A DNA stretch of 64,000 nt from Leptoclinus maculatus (taxonomy: Eukaryota > Chordata > Actinopteri > Perciformes > Stichaeidae): the NCBI GenBank assembly GCA_032191485.1, contig JAVDOI010000002.1, positions 6,465,577-6,529,576 on the forward strand, in the 5' to 3' direction. This document shows, piece by piece, positions 39,254-55,910 of this stretch. The translations under genes and the position numbers were made by a program. Below the pieces are notes generated by a model, which ran no database searches, was not told the origin of the DNA, and worked only from the letters and a program-made list of their open reading frames with translations. Numbering within the stretch: position 1 is the stretch's first letter; each line of letters begins with the position of its first letter.

Positions 39254-42200
39254 ATGAAGTCCACTATCACCAGCTCCTTTGAGGTCGCACAGTCGGCCTA
39301 CGAAGACCGGGATGAACCAGTGGTAAACATGAGTTCCTGTTCCTTGAACTTCTTGGTATACACTTGATGATTTTTCTTGAAACTCTCTGTTGCGGTTATT
39401 GAGCTATATGTTCTCATGCACTACTAGACATTTTGCTTCACTTATGTTTAGTTTTTTTGTCAGCCTGCTGTCACAGATGGAAGCCAGTCAGAGGTTAAAG
39501 TCAAGCCTGTGCCTCGTCCCAGGTCTCGAATACAACCAAAGTCCCAGCGCAACAACAACAACAACAACGACACTGTTGACTATGCAGACACGACTAGCAC
39601 TACAACCAGTGTGGTGGTGAGTGGTGGTATTGTCTCTAAGATTAAGTCATAATAGTGTGTATTAATTAGCATGCATTCATTTTTTTTTTGTCATTTCTCT
39701 CTGTCATCAGAACTCCCAACTCAGTGAATATCCTGCAGACTATAAGATGCCTCTGCCTTTTCGCTCTCCTCCTCCCAGACCACCACTAAGCAAATGTATG
39801 ATCTCCAGGAAACCCACAATCGATGGAGGCAATCACTATATGACTTCAGTTTCTGAGCCAACTGTGAGGGCATAACGAGCTTCATTTTATTAAAAGACTG
39901 CTATGTGTGTTATTACTAGAAATATTACTTAAATGATACAAGGTCAACTACAGAGCTACAGCTTACTTCCTCCTTCTTAATTTCTCTGCTAGAATCCAGC
40001 TGTCAATACTGAGAGAATACAATCTCCTCCAACACCACGGCCTGAACGCCCCCCTCCTCCCTCCATCTCTTACAGTCCAAGCTCTACAATGAGGCTAAAA
40101 TATGAGGTAAGGGCGAACATGTTTCACCTCATCCCAGCCTTTATGTACGATATGATATGTAACACCTGTAATGTGTTCTTTTTAATATCTTGGATAGAGC
40201 GACAGTGATGAGAGTCTGCAATACAGTTCTTCCTACATCAGCTTTGTGCCACAACCTCCAGTGTCACCAGCTCTCTCTAACGAAGAGGATAACTTCTGCG
40301 GGACTGGTAGTACAACGGTAAATTACAGGCTAAACGTTATGCATTATGGACTCAGTGTTTTGCGTGAGTGTGAGTAAGGAGTAAATATTCCAACTCTACA
40401 ATCGACATCAAGAAAGCTCAGCAACCGTGTTGGAATACGTTCAGCGTTTTGGTCATGTTCAACCGCGTTATGTAACCACGATGTGAATGTCTTTGGTTTC
40501 CAGGCCACAGACAGCCCAGAGAGACCTGCAGTTCCGCCTCGACCCGGGCAGTCCTCCCTTGCCCGCTCTGACTCCTTGGGTGGAACCTCGTCTCCACAGG
40601 TATGAGAGCTCCTGCAGAATTCAGGTGATGGAGGGGCCAAAACACAGACACAAAAGGTGCAGAGAGACATGTGCTTTTGCCTCATGCTCTCATAGAAAAT
40701 ATGACTTCCACAAAGGGCATCTCTATTTTTTGCTGCATTTCACACTGTTCTGTCAGTCAGCCTGAAATGCAGATTTCGGGAGGGGCGGCCCAAGTGCTGT
40801 TTGTACTGAAAGTGACATCCAAGTTAACTCAAAAACAAGTCATTTCCCCTATAAATTGAAGAGTCTCCTAGATCAAGAAGAAGAGAAGGCACCAACAGAG
40901 TATCCTTTGAAAGGCTCACTTTTTTGTTAGTTTAGGAGATTAATTTCAAAGACAAAGACTTCCCATTCTCATGTCAGTTGGAATTTTACTTACTTCACTC
41001 CCTCCATTATTTCATTCAAAATCCAAAATGTCAATCTAATGGTGAAGTTTGCGGAAAAGTCAGTAGAAATCATCCTCTTTCCCAGTAAAACCACGTCATA
41101 GCTCTAGAGCAAAGCTGCAAACATTTGTATTTCCATAGAAAGACCTTGTTCCTGGAAGTGGGAGAAAGGCCACAAACCATTTATTAATGGTATGCTCTGG
41201 AGAAACGCTGTTGTTGTATCTTTGAGCAGCAGAGTTGATCAACAATGTAATTTTCTTTGTTTATTACAGACCAGACCACCACCACCGTCCTTCTCCCCGC
41301 CTCCCCCTTCTGAACCGGAGGAACCTTCGGATACGGACGTTCTGCCGGAGGACGTAGATAAGATGGTGAGATACAGATCACGACATAGACAATGGTATGG
41401 TCTTAATCAATTCTGATCCATTAATCTGTGTCCGTTAAACACTACCAGTCACTAGGGAAGCCAACAGTAGACTACCAGACTGGGCACGACTCTCCTCATC
41501 AACAGACCACTGAGGATGCAGAGGTACAGCTTTTTATTAACATTTGAACCAAAATAACGAGCTTCATTTCATTCCTTAAAAGACTGCTATGTGTGTTATT
41601 ACTAGAAATATTACTTAAATGATACAAGGTCAGCTACAGAGCTACAGCTTACTTCCTCCTTCTTAATTTCTCTGCTAGAATCCAGCTGTCAATACTGAGA
41701 GAATACAATCTCCTCCAACACCACGGCCTGAACGCCCCCCTCCTCCCTCCATCTCTTACAGTCCAAGCTCTACAATGAGGCTAAAATATGAGGTAAGGGC
41801 GAACATGTTTCACCTCATCCCAACCTTTATGTACGATATGATATGTATCACCTGTAATGTGTTCTTTTTAATATCTTGGATAGAGCGACAGTGATGAGAG
41901 TCTGCAATACAGTTCTTCCTACATCAGCTTTGTGCCACAACCTCCAGTGTCACCAGCTCTCTCTAACGAAGAGGATAACTTCTGCGGGACTGGTAGTACA
42001 ACGGTAAATTACAGGCTAAACGTTATGCATTATGGACTCAGTGTTTTCTGTGAGTGTGGGTAAGGAGTAAATATTCCAACTCTACAATCGACATCAAGAA
42101 AGCTCAGCAACCGTGTTGGACTACGTTCAGTGTTTTGGTCATGTTCAACCGCGTTATGTAACCACGATGTGAATGTCTTTGGTTTCCAGGCCACAGACAG

Positions 42201-44342
42201 CCCAGAGAGACCTACAGTTCCACCTCGACCCGGGCAGTCCTCCCTCGCCCGCTCTGACTCCTTGGGTGGAACCTCGTCTCCACAGGTATGAGAGCTCCTG
42301 CAGAATTCAGGTGATGGAGGGGCCAAAACACAGACACAAAAGGTGCAGAGAGACATGTGCTTTTCCCTCATGCTCTCATAGAAAATATGAATATGAAAAT
42401 AAGACCCCAAACCATTTATTAATGGTATGCTCTGGAGAAACGCTGTTGTTGTATCTTTGAGCAGCAGAGTTGATCAACAACCTCATTTTCTTTGTTTACT
42501 ACAGACCAGACCACCACCACCGTCCTTCTCCCCGCCTCCCATTCCTGGACCGGAGGAACCTTCGGATACAGTGTACGGTGAAGTAGAGCACTGCCCCTAC
42601 GTGGACGTTCTGCCAGAGGACGTAGATAAGATGGTGAGATACAGATCACGATGTAGACAATGGTATGCTCTGAATCAATTCTGATCCATTAATCTGTGTC
42701 CGTTAACAACTACCAGTCACTAGGGAAGCCAACAGTACGCTACCAGACTGGGCACGACTCTCCTCATCAACAGACCACTGAGGATGCAGAGGTACAGCTT
42801 TTTATTCATTTTGTGCTAAGTTTGAGGAAGTTTCATGAATGAAATGTATTGTCTCTCTACGACCAATGTCTTTTAAAACATCACGTTGTGATTCTTGTAA
42901 AACAAAACTCTCCACACGAGAGGCCATACGAAGTATAAGAATTATACATTCATGATAAACAATCTGTGTCGTATCATACAAATGTACAGTTCACAAAAGA
43001 TAGCATTGTCGAACCAACAGGAAAAAATAAAGCAATGCAAATAAAAAAGAATGATGAATAAATGATGCGACGGAGTTTTGATAAGAATATAACCTGTTTT
43101 CCTCAGGACATCAATGGGCTGTTGAGATGGTTGAAAAGACTATCAAGTAAGTACAACATTTTGTTTTCTAGATAGATAATGTGTCATTTTTTTTAAGCCT
43201 AAAGATGCATCAAACGTTATTGTATTGACTGCCAATCATTTGAAATAATCCATCTCTGTGCTGTCACTCCAACAGAATATGATGACATGGCTTCATCAGT
43301 GTATGGCCTCAGTATAGAGGAGGAAATCAGGTAAGCACACATCTATGAATTCCTTCATGTGCACAAACTGTCATTTTGGTGCCATTAGTTCTGTGTTACA
43401 ACAGGAAAAAAAAATGCTTCAGAGTATGCAAAATAGATAGTTACAGTTTTCTGTTGAACAGTTCTAGATATCTAATTACAACATGGCCTTTTGCGCAGCA
43501 AAACTTGAATGTCAATGAAAGTTAATTGGCTAAACTATTTCAGAACTGAATGAGCCAGATAGAGAAACAGGTTTTCTTTGTCACTGACCCTATGCAGATC
43601 GTTAAGCCAGAGAGCGATGAATGTGAGAAAGGCCCTGCGTCTCTACAACCTCCTCATGATGAAACGCAAGGAAAGCCTGCGGGACCTCATCACGGAGTTC
43701 AGCTCCATCTCCGACAGCCTGGACAAGATGAAGAAGAAGGGCAAAAGCATGGACATTGCTGGGGGCACCACAGGTGCTATCGGAGGGGTGACCGCAGTCT
43801 TGGGTATCGCCTTCGCTCCTGCGACCTTAGGTGCCTCGCTGATTGCTACCGCCATTGGTGTTGGTATGGTGGCGTCCGCTGGGGGCATTGGCGCCCGCTC
43901 TGCCATGGCCAAAAAGAAGATTGTGAATAGGATGACAGTTGAGAAACTAGTATACGATTATAAGGGAAACGTTGTCGATCTGGAACACTGCCTGGGCTTT
44001 ATCCTCAGTGGGATGAATGAGCTTCAAAGGCACGACATTGCCAGGTTACAGAGGGCAGGAGCCCAGCCGGATTCACTGAAGATGGCACACCTGTCACAGT
44101 TTGTGTTAAAGAATAACACAACCAAGGATAGGGGAGCTTCTCTTACACACATATGTGGACTGTCGTCAGAGAGACTGCTTCTGGCTTTTGTGAAGGAAAT
44201 GGATCAGTATTTTACGGAAAATGATGGTCAGACGCTGAAGAAGTCGAGTAAAAGCAAGTTTTCGGGTAGAGTTCGCCTGCTGGCTAAAAATCTGCAGGAA
44301 GAACTATTTCACCTGAATCGTATGTGGGAAATGTTTGGTTGA
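39254..44342 (+). CDS. Apolipoprotein-L-like protein with proline-rich N-terminus
   Basis: Sixteen coding exons, 749 residues: 39254-39322, 39464-39616, 39711-39863; first cassette 39993-40106, 40198-40317, 40504-40599, 41270-41365, 41449-41523; second cassette 41679-41792, 41884-42003, 42190-42285, 42505-42633, 42717-42791; then 43107-43146, 43276-43330 and 43598-44342. The C-terminal ~250 residues are the APOL domain: an amphipathic region (RKALRLYNLLMMKRKESLRD), then a Gly/Ala-rich hydrophobic hairpin (~555-600, GGVTAVLGIAFAPATLGASL) as in membrane-inserting APOLs. No signal peptide, so an intracellular member is likely. Residues 126-470 are two near-identical five-exon units rich in PxxP (RPPPPSFSPPPP), possible SH3 ligands. 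The start ATG follows a splice acceptor at 39240. A poly(A) signal lies at 44536. Which fish APOL paralogue is unclear. Confidence 0.85.
39874..41550 (+). repeat. apol-like internal duplication, unit 1
   Basis: First copy of the five-exon cassette (exon lengths 114, 120, 96, 96 and 75 nt) with its introns. It begins in the intron at 'aacgagcttcatttta'. The intron before its fourth exon carries about 470 bp (roughly 40703-41173) that unit 2 lacks. Confidence 0.92.
41556..42800 (+). repeat. apol-like internal duplication, unit 2
   Basis: Second copy of the cassette (exons 114, 120, 96, 129 and 75 nt), near-identical to unit 1 in exons and introns. Its fourth exon is 33 nt longer, adding eleven in-frame codons around VYGEVEHCPYV. 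Confidence 0.92.
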
Positions 44343-44368
44343 ACCAAAGAACTTTTTGTTGGTTTGTG

Positions 44369-44373
44369 TGTGT

Positions 44374-44405
<32 letters not shown>
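44369..44405. repeat. (GA)n microsatellite
   Basis: GAGA tract in the apol-like 3'UTR, with an (AT)n stretch about 30 nt later. Confidence 0.95.
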
Positions 44406-44409
<4 letters not shown>

Positions 44410-44535
44410 TATTTAATCAACATTTTATATTAATATATATATATGTATTTGTAATAATGTGTGACTATACATACAATATCTACTTTTTAAAGAAAGTTCA
44501 GGATTGTAGTTCTACTACTATTCATGGCTGTGATA

Positions 44536-44541
44536 AATAAA
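44536..44541 (+). terminator. apol-like gene poly(A) signal
   Basis: AATAAA 194 nt after the stop codon and just upstream of the atf4 leader, so the two genes are tightly packed tail to head. Confidence 0.65.
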
Positions 44542-44797
44542 ACCGCAGAGTTAATGAAAATGTCTCTTTATTCAAATAACACCATGAGTACCAGTGGTTA
44601 CTTTTTAGGACGACAGTAGAGTATGCATGGAATGCGGAACATAAACAATGGCGGAGTGATAATGTGGGCACTGCGGAAGGATACCTCTTGTCCTTGCTTG
44701 AACTATATCAAGACCGTGCCACAACGCGCGCCATCTTCTTTTCCGAGGAACAACAAACGAAGGAACATCATTGTCGAACATCGCTCTGTTGGCCGAA

Positions 44798-44809
44798 ATG
44801 GCAGTGTAA
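44798..44809 (+). promoter_or_regulatory. atf4: atf4 uORF1 (3 codons)
   Basis: ATG GCA GTG TAA, encoding Met-Ala-Val. No other ATG occurs between it and uORF2, which starts 74 nt later. Size and position match the stimulatory uORF1 of vertebrate ATF4 mRNAs, which lets ribosomes resume scanning. Confidence 0.8.
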
Positions 44810-44963
44810 AAGTGCGCCGCGACCCAGCCGCCAACCAAACAGTGCATCCAACCCGTGCACTCAGTCACTTCCAAATCAGAAACATGTCGTAAGTATTATT
44901 TTTTTAATAACATTTTGTCGATGACAGCTGTGCGGCCTACAGTGGCCGCGCGCCTCGGCAGCC

Positions 44964-45593
44964 TGACGTCAACGAGAGCACGACGCTGCTTCGTATTATT
45001 CCAGTTAAAATTAGTTTGACGTTTAACATTTATTTTGACTTTCTCTGAAACGTCGTATAGTTTGATATAGTGACGTGGGGTTGTATTATCGTTCAGGGTT
45101 AGCTACTGAGATGACCTAATACGTGCCGTTAATATGAAATGTAACATTTAGTATTTGATTCAATGTACCCAGACCCTTTAAACCTAATTTAATCGTCAAG
45201 GACTATAAACCGTCTGTGTCACGAGTGCCTGCGTAGCGGCCAGAAAATGGTTCGTTTCCTCTATGTGTCAAAATGGCGGCTTCGTGTAGGCGTGTTGAGG
45301 ACAAAAGTGTAGCTGTTTTTTATAGTGAGGGAGGGAGGGAGGCGTAGGCTCGTGACCCTGACGTCTGTCTGGACCCAGACTGACGTCAGAGTCACAAGAC
45401 TGGTAGCTGGATGGAAACACGTGACGTGGAGCAGGTGCACTGCAGTGACGGGGGCAGTGTTGCGCCAAAATGTGATTTACCTGGAGTCATTATTTTCATA
45501 CTAACATTATATTAGGGCTGAGGGACTATTATCTTCATTGTCGATTATCTTCTCGATAAATTCATTAGTTGTGTGGTCTATAAAATGACGTCA
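44964..45593. promoter_or_regulatory. Three palindromic CRE sites in atf4 intron 1
   Basis: TGACGTCA occurs at 44964-44971, 45381-45388 and 45586-45593, all in intron 1 (44889-45894). The third lies inside an interspersed repeat. These are perfect CREB/ATF half-site palindromes. Confidence 0.6.
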
Positions 45594-45790
45594 TCAAATG
45601 TCTTGTTTCGTCAACTACTCAAATATATTCAGTTTACTGTCATAGAGGAGTAACGAAACCAGAACATATTCATTTAAGAAGCTGCAATAAGAACATTTTG
45701 ACTGAATGGCTCCAGCTGACTAATTGATTATGAAAATGTGGCCATTTAATTGTTGACTCATTGACTAATTGATTCATTGTTGTAGCTCCA
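45515..45790. repeat. Interspersed teleost repeat in atf4 intron 1
   Basis: Signature runs 'cattagttgtgtggtctataaaatg', 'tcaaatgtcttgtttcgtc' and 'tattcagtttactgtcatagaggagtaa', ending 'gattcattgttgtagctc', match an abundant fish repeat family. Confidence 0.7.
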
Positions 45791-45998
45791 TACTATATTA
45801 TTTACCCACACAAGTTCTTTGTGCACACAGCACAAGTATGAATGACTGATTAAAGGCTAAACCATCACATATGTTTATCTTTCCCTATCCTCAGGTCCTT
45901 TCTGGAAACCCTCACTGCTGCTGCATCCGACAGCAAAAAAGAGTTTGAAACTGTCCTATCCTCGTCACACACTCCCTTTGTGACCAACAACAGCCACT

Positions 45999-47469
45999 AT
46001 GACCACGATGATGACAAACTCACAGTTTGGCCTGGAAGACATGGAGGCCCTTCTCTGGGGACCTTCCTCTCCCATGGCTGATGCCACGAGCTTCTCGACT
46101 TCACGCCCTGACCAAGAAGAAGAACAACAGAAAGGAGGAGGGACCTCGTTGGAGGGCGACGCTTCCCCTGTGTCGCCCCTTGCCTCCTCATCGCTGTCCT
46201 CTTCCTCCTCCCCTCCTCCCTTCTACTCTCCACCTCCCTCGCCGCCGGCCGTCCTCCTCCAGGGGGACAAAGCTGGGATGGAGTCTGACCTGCTCTCCCT
46301 CCCCTGGTTGGGCCACCCTGGTCCTCTGAGACAGTCCGTCTCAGATGACAGCAAAGGTAACGGCTGTGTAAAATAAGCATCAAACGGCCATCTTTAAAGC
46401 ACCCGTATCAACATATTTGAAGCACTTTTTGAGCACCATCTCTCATTAATATACTGCCTCATTTGCCTCCACAGAGGATATGTTCGGTGACCTGGACTGG
46501 ATGGCTGAGAGGATGGATCTGTCAGAGTTTGACCTGGACTCTCTGATTGGCTCCTGCAGTCCTACTGAAGAGTCCCCCAGTTGTCCAGAAGACCTCCTAG
46601 CCGCCCTGGAATGCCCCATGGAGCTTGACTCCCTCCCAATGCCCACTCTCTTAAGCCCTGCACTCTCGAGTCTTCCCTCTGCTTGTCTTCCAAGTATACC
46701 TCCCCCTACCCCCCCCACGGTTTTCTCAGATCCTTGTGTCATTACAGTGGATGAGCCTGAATCCTACATTGAAGAACAGGAGGGCCCCTGCCTGCCCCTG
46801 TGTGTCCCGGAGCCCCAACAGGAGCTGGAAATCAAATCTGAGCCGGTGTCTCCAGACCCCCCTTCCCCCTTGGTGGATTCTCCCTCCTCCCCAGCCTACA
46901 CCCTGGACCTGGGCAGTGAAGTGGACGTCACGGAGAGTGAGGTGAAGCCAGTGGTAGCGTCTGTCGTCTCCCAAGTCCAGAGGCTCGTATTCTCCCTCCC
47001 ACCGACCCGCATTGTCCTCGTGCTGGCTCCCAAAGATGAAATCGGGATCACCACCACCACTGTAACCACCACGTCACAGATCGTTCATTACTCCCCTCCT
47101 CCAAAGCCCTCCAGAAGCAGACCATACCCCGAGCCCACATACAAAGCTAGTCCACCATCTCCCAGTGCCACCACTGTCAAAGTCAAGTCCCCCCGGGAGG
47201 CAGATGGAGATGATCGGGCAACTTTGAAGGCCCCGAAATCCAAGAAACTGAAGAAGATGGCGCAGAATAAGACTGCCGCCACACGTTACAGGCAGAAGAA
47301 GAAAGTAGAGCAGGATACAATTCTTGACGAGCATTCTCTGCTGGAGAGGAAGAACCTGGAGCTGAATGAGAAGGCTGAATCCTTGGCCCGGGAGATCGAG
47401 TACCTGAAAGAGCTGATGGAGGAGGTCAGCCAGGCCAGGACCAACAAAGGTCTCGGTGCTGACCCCTAG
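45999..47469 (+). CDS. atf4: Activating transcription factor 4 (bZIP)
   Basis: Master transcription factor of the integrated stress response. Two coding exons, 45999-46356 and 46475-47469, 450 residues. The first exon carries an acidic/Ser-Pro-rich activation region. The second begins with the ATF4-typical KEDMFGDLDWMAERMDLSEF, then LELGSEVD-like text (LDLGSEVDVTESE). The bZIP is at about 372-440: basic region KKMAQNKTAATRYRQKKK and a zipper through SLAREIEYLKELMEEV. The mammalian beta-TrCP degron (DSGxxxS) is not found. The 5' leader has the canonical uORF1/uORF2 pair. Fish have two ATF4 genes (a and b); I cannot decide which this is. Confidence 0.95.
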
Positions 47470-47789
47470 TGGTCGGACCTAACAACGACGTGTGAGAAGA
47501 GAGTAGGCTCAGCAGATTTTATTTCTTTAATACAAGCAAGTATCTGTAAAGTATGTGTTCTGTCCACACAGCAAGTCTTGGATCCACAATCCAGTATAAC
47601 TGGTGTTTTTCAGAGTACCTCCTTTTTAAATATCTAACACTGGTATTAAATATAGAATACTTTTATCATGTTTAGAGTGGTTATATGGAAGCAAGTATTT
47701 TCCATTCAGTATATAAACTTGTTTTTTGTAATGTATCTAAATGTTTCCCATATCTGGACCTCAGTAACCTGCCAGTAGGATGTATTTAA

Positions 47790-47844
47790 AATAAAAGTGT
47801 ATTATAGTATAATGGACCATCTGTATTATGAATCTCTTAATAAA
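47790..47844 (+). terminator. atf4: atf4 poly(A) signals
   Basis: AATAAA at 47790-47795 and 47839-47844, about 320-375 nt after the stop. Confidence 0.65.
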
Positions 47845-47869
47845 GAGTCTTAAAATGAATGAGTCTCTT

Positions 47870-50800
47870 GGTGTAATTCCTTCTGGGGCGTCGGTAATGT
47901 ATATTGTTAGCATCACTTAACACATGAGCGCCATGGGACTGTTACAGTTACAGTGTACATAATCATTCAAGTTCATAAATGCTATTATAATGGCATATGG
48001 ACACTACTGATCATATCTCAGGTGTCAATGTAGAGTCAAGTTTACATCGGTAAAGCACAAGATAATGAGCTGTTTTGAGTGTTCCGTCTGGTCAGAGTGT
48101 GACCTCGTCCTGCACAAAGACTCTTTGTTCCCGGTCTGATAATACTAATGAACCTGTGGATGTCCCATCTGTCTGGAGCCACAAACTGGGAAGAGGATAA
48201 TGGAGCCGCCTGAGCAGCAGCGTGCTGCAGACATGTATTCAATCAACTGACGGTCATGTGAAGTTAAAAATAACCCTTTTTTTTTTTAAGCGCAAGGGAA
48301 ATCAGTTTCAGATCAAACTGACTTGCTTCAGTGTGTTTTGTCCCTCTGCTGATCATGGCAAAAGGACTGTGCATCAAATCCTCCATATGTATCTGTGATA
48401 GGAGTCTGTGGGTGAATAGAAGAGCATGTGAGAGAAGGATAAAGAGAGTGCTCACCTCGGCACGGCTTGAATAATATTACTAACAAAAATGCGTGCGTTC
48501 AGCCTACAACTGTCGCTGGCTGTGCACACTGTAACTGGTCCAGGCTTTGGTCCAGATGGCTTAGGGACGATCTTTATCTGGAGGCACGCCAAAGTCCAGA
48601 TGGTGCAGAGCTACTTACAATAGGACAAACACTTCCTCCAGAAAAAACTCTGTAGATCCTACCTCTGTAAACGCCCTCATTTTTCATGGGACACATTTGG
48701 TTTCAGTTGACCTAGAACATTGTAATTGCAACTGTAGGAATGATATTACACATGCGCTGTAAGAGTATAGTGAATCACAGGGCTATATTGAGATGAAACG
48801 TGGAGAGCAAAGAGGCAGAATCAAGATTAATACTTTCTGAACAGCATTTTCACAGATGGCCAGACTTTCTTTTCGACGTAGTGACACACCGCGTGAGGCC
48901 CCCTACAGAGTACAGCACAGAATACCTACTGTATGTACCAACATTTCTTTGGTAAAGGTAAAATCAAAGGTTTTTATAAAACTTATTTTACTGGCCATGA
49001 GGTACTTTGTACTGCCTGAGCCTTAATTGAAGACGTTTTTTTGGTCCGCGATTGCATAAAAAGATAATACTCTAGATGTATTATTTCACATTGTTTTTAA
49101 AAATGTTTTCACTCAGTGTAATTATCCTCATGGTTATTATTCTGCAGGTTATGGTCTGCTTGCTACAGTGACACCTAGTGACAAAACCGCACATCTACTA
49201 CCTCCACCACAAAGCATGCAGTGTACAATGGAAGTAGTTATTGCACTACATCAATGGGAACAAAGCACATGGCAGATAAAAAAACTAAAACAAACAAACA
49301 GTAGTTCAATAATAAGACGAACGCCACAAATACACAACAATATATCCATATCTTTTATTGTTGTCTGAGGATGAGCAAAGTACTGATGACGCAATCACCA
49401 CTTAGGAAGGACCACACAGGAAGTAACATCACTTTGGCCACAGAGAAGTGGGAGAACTTACACAGTGCAAAACGCTTCGCTAAAAAGCATACCACGTGAC
49501 ATGTTTTACACTGTAAATATACACGGCTTATACAATATATTCACAGGTGAAGTGGGACTCTAAGACTCCGAACGAATGTTTGAAACATTCTCATATCAAA
49601 TTGTAAAGTCATGCTGGTCACATAAGGTGCTGCGGGAGCCTACATCACTAGATGGAGCACAGAGTCAGTAAAGCATAGGGGAAGCAGTGTCAGGGTTTCT
49701 TTTATAGGCTACATCACTTGTAGAAAATAAGGTTTTACAGCATGGCAGTGGTATCGGTCACATATTATATATGCTGTTCTTTGTACCTTTCAGAGTGTAC
49801 ATTTTTCTCATGTCCATTTTTTTCTTTTTCTTTTTTTTTTTGCCATCGTAAAAGTGTGATGTCATACCAGAAATCCACACGGAGCTGCTCAAGCAGGCGT
49901 CAGAGCAATAGGAAGTGAGGTTGCCTTCAACTCTATAGGCACTCATTTATCTGCATGCGGCTGTTTTAACATGCCTCGGAGAGCTGAATGTATATATATA
50001 TATATATATATATATTTATTTATTTTCAAAACATCGCAATTGAACAGATGTCTCACTGATGTAGAAAAAGGTAGTAAAAGCCCTATGTGAGCTCGGATGG
50101 TTCATGAGGTTATGTTGTTTCAGTAGCATGCTAAAAGCTTGATGTAGCCTATAGGATACTGCCCTGCCGCAGGGCTGCACAGTACTCCCACTCTCACGCT
50201 TTGATGCTGAGGCACGTAGCTGAATCTACCTTGTCGATAAATGCACTGGATGCGTGACCGCGGACAGCGAAGCAGAGCCAGCCCGAGCCGCTCCGCAGGG
50301 ATCTGACGTGGCACACAGTTTCAATACGGCCAATTTCCTGCAGCTGTCCCGAGCTCCTCGTGAGCATGAATGACCACGGGTGGAGGTGGGCTCAGATGGA
50401 CTAGATTTACTTCTGTAGGTGGATACAATTTAGTTTTTCAGCACGCGAGAACCAAAGGAACCAATTACGACCAAAAGTGCAAACACTGACTCTCTTCTAC
50501 TTCCAGCAAACTAGAGCAAATACTCACAGGACAACTCCACTCTGAATTAATATGTGACTTACGTCTGCAGTTTAGCAATCAGCATTAATCAGCGTTTCTG
50601 TAAATATAGCAGATTTTGCCCTGGAGGAAGCGATTCAACCCTGACTCCCTGAGCAGAAACGAATCAAATGTTAACGCTGAGAATTGAACTATCACTTGTG
50701 TCTCAATGTGTACTTTTATGATACTGAGGGGCACAAACAACTCAGGACCCTCCTCTCTTTTTTTTCCTTTCTTTTACGTTCGTGCGCACACATGATTATT

Positions 50801-51497
50801 GTTTGTCACACTGTCCTTGTTTCAGTTTGGTATTCGGTCGCTTTCACTCAAACCATTTCCTTTGAATGCTTTTTGATTCAAACTAATTCGAAGCGAATGA
50901 CAGAAATGGCACTTGATGTAGAAGGGGATGACTGTGTTGTAAAGTCCAGTCCAAATTAATGACACAAGTCATCAGTCTTGGTCTTCCAATAACCAAGACT
51001 GACAAACTAACTGCAGACAAATCTGACTGGTCATGATAACATTGTCTTCTTTTGGTTTTGATTTTATGCTTTCTTTTTGTTTCGGTGTAGTCTGATAGAC
51101 GTAGTTACAATGACGAGTAATTATTTACTCTGCAGTGTTAAAACAGGGTCTCTTCAGCAGCAGTTGATATCTGTGTACATGCTCATGGACAGGGATCCAG
51201 CTCCGGTCCCTTGAAGCAGAAGCAGAATCTTTCTCCTCCTCTTGGGGCTGGAGGAGAGTTTGCGCTTTCAGTCCTGTTCTAGTTTTTTCTCTCGGTGATC
51301 AGTTCGGTTCGGTTCTAACACAGAGCTCCTCGGGACGAGACTCCCCGTTCCAAGTCGTTTGTTTTCCCTAAAAACTCTTCGGAGTCGGAGCGGGGATGTC
51401 TAGATGAGGTTTAAGTTACGTGAGGTGGTGTTTGGGCCTGTTGAAGACCGGGAACAAGGACAGAAAACGGGACCACTTTGCTTTTAGTGTGATCGTG
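47870..51497. other. Long non-coding interval
   Basis: No recognisable protein. ORFs are short and unsupported. Includes an (AT)n tract at 49990-50015. The part next to 51497 should be 3'UTR of the minus-strand GTPase gene; its end could not be fixed. Confidence 0.5.

Positions 51498-55910
<4,413 letters not shown>

Larger units (their letters stand above)
44884..46081 (+). promoter_or_regulatory. atf4: atf4 uORF2, inhibitory, overlaps main ORF by 83 nt
   Basis: Starts at the last five bases of exon 1 (44884-44888, ATGTC before GTAAGT) and continues in exon 2 from 45895 to the stop at 46079-46081. It has 63 codons plus stop and begins MSSFLETLTAAASD. The main ATF4 ATG at 45999 is in another frame, so the overlap is 83 nt, equal to that reported for mammalian ATF4. 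Under low eIF2 ternary complex ribosomes bypass this ORF and reach the main start. Confidence 0.85.

Noticed and set aside
43550..43930. 126-codon ORF overlapping the last apol exon in another frame
   Set aside because: Shadow of the APOL coding exon, which has the recognisable protein in the 43598 frame.
44623..44924. 89- and 86-codon ORFs over the atf4 leader
   Set aside because: The 89-codon one is in frame with uORF2 but its start is probably upstream of the transcription start; the short ATG GCG GAG TGA at 44648 was also considered as uORF1, but 44798 fits the known spacing better.
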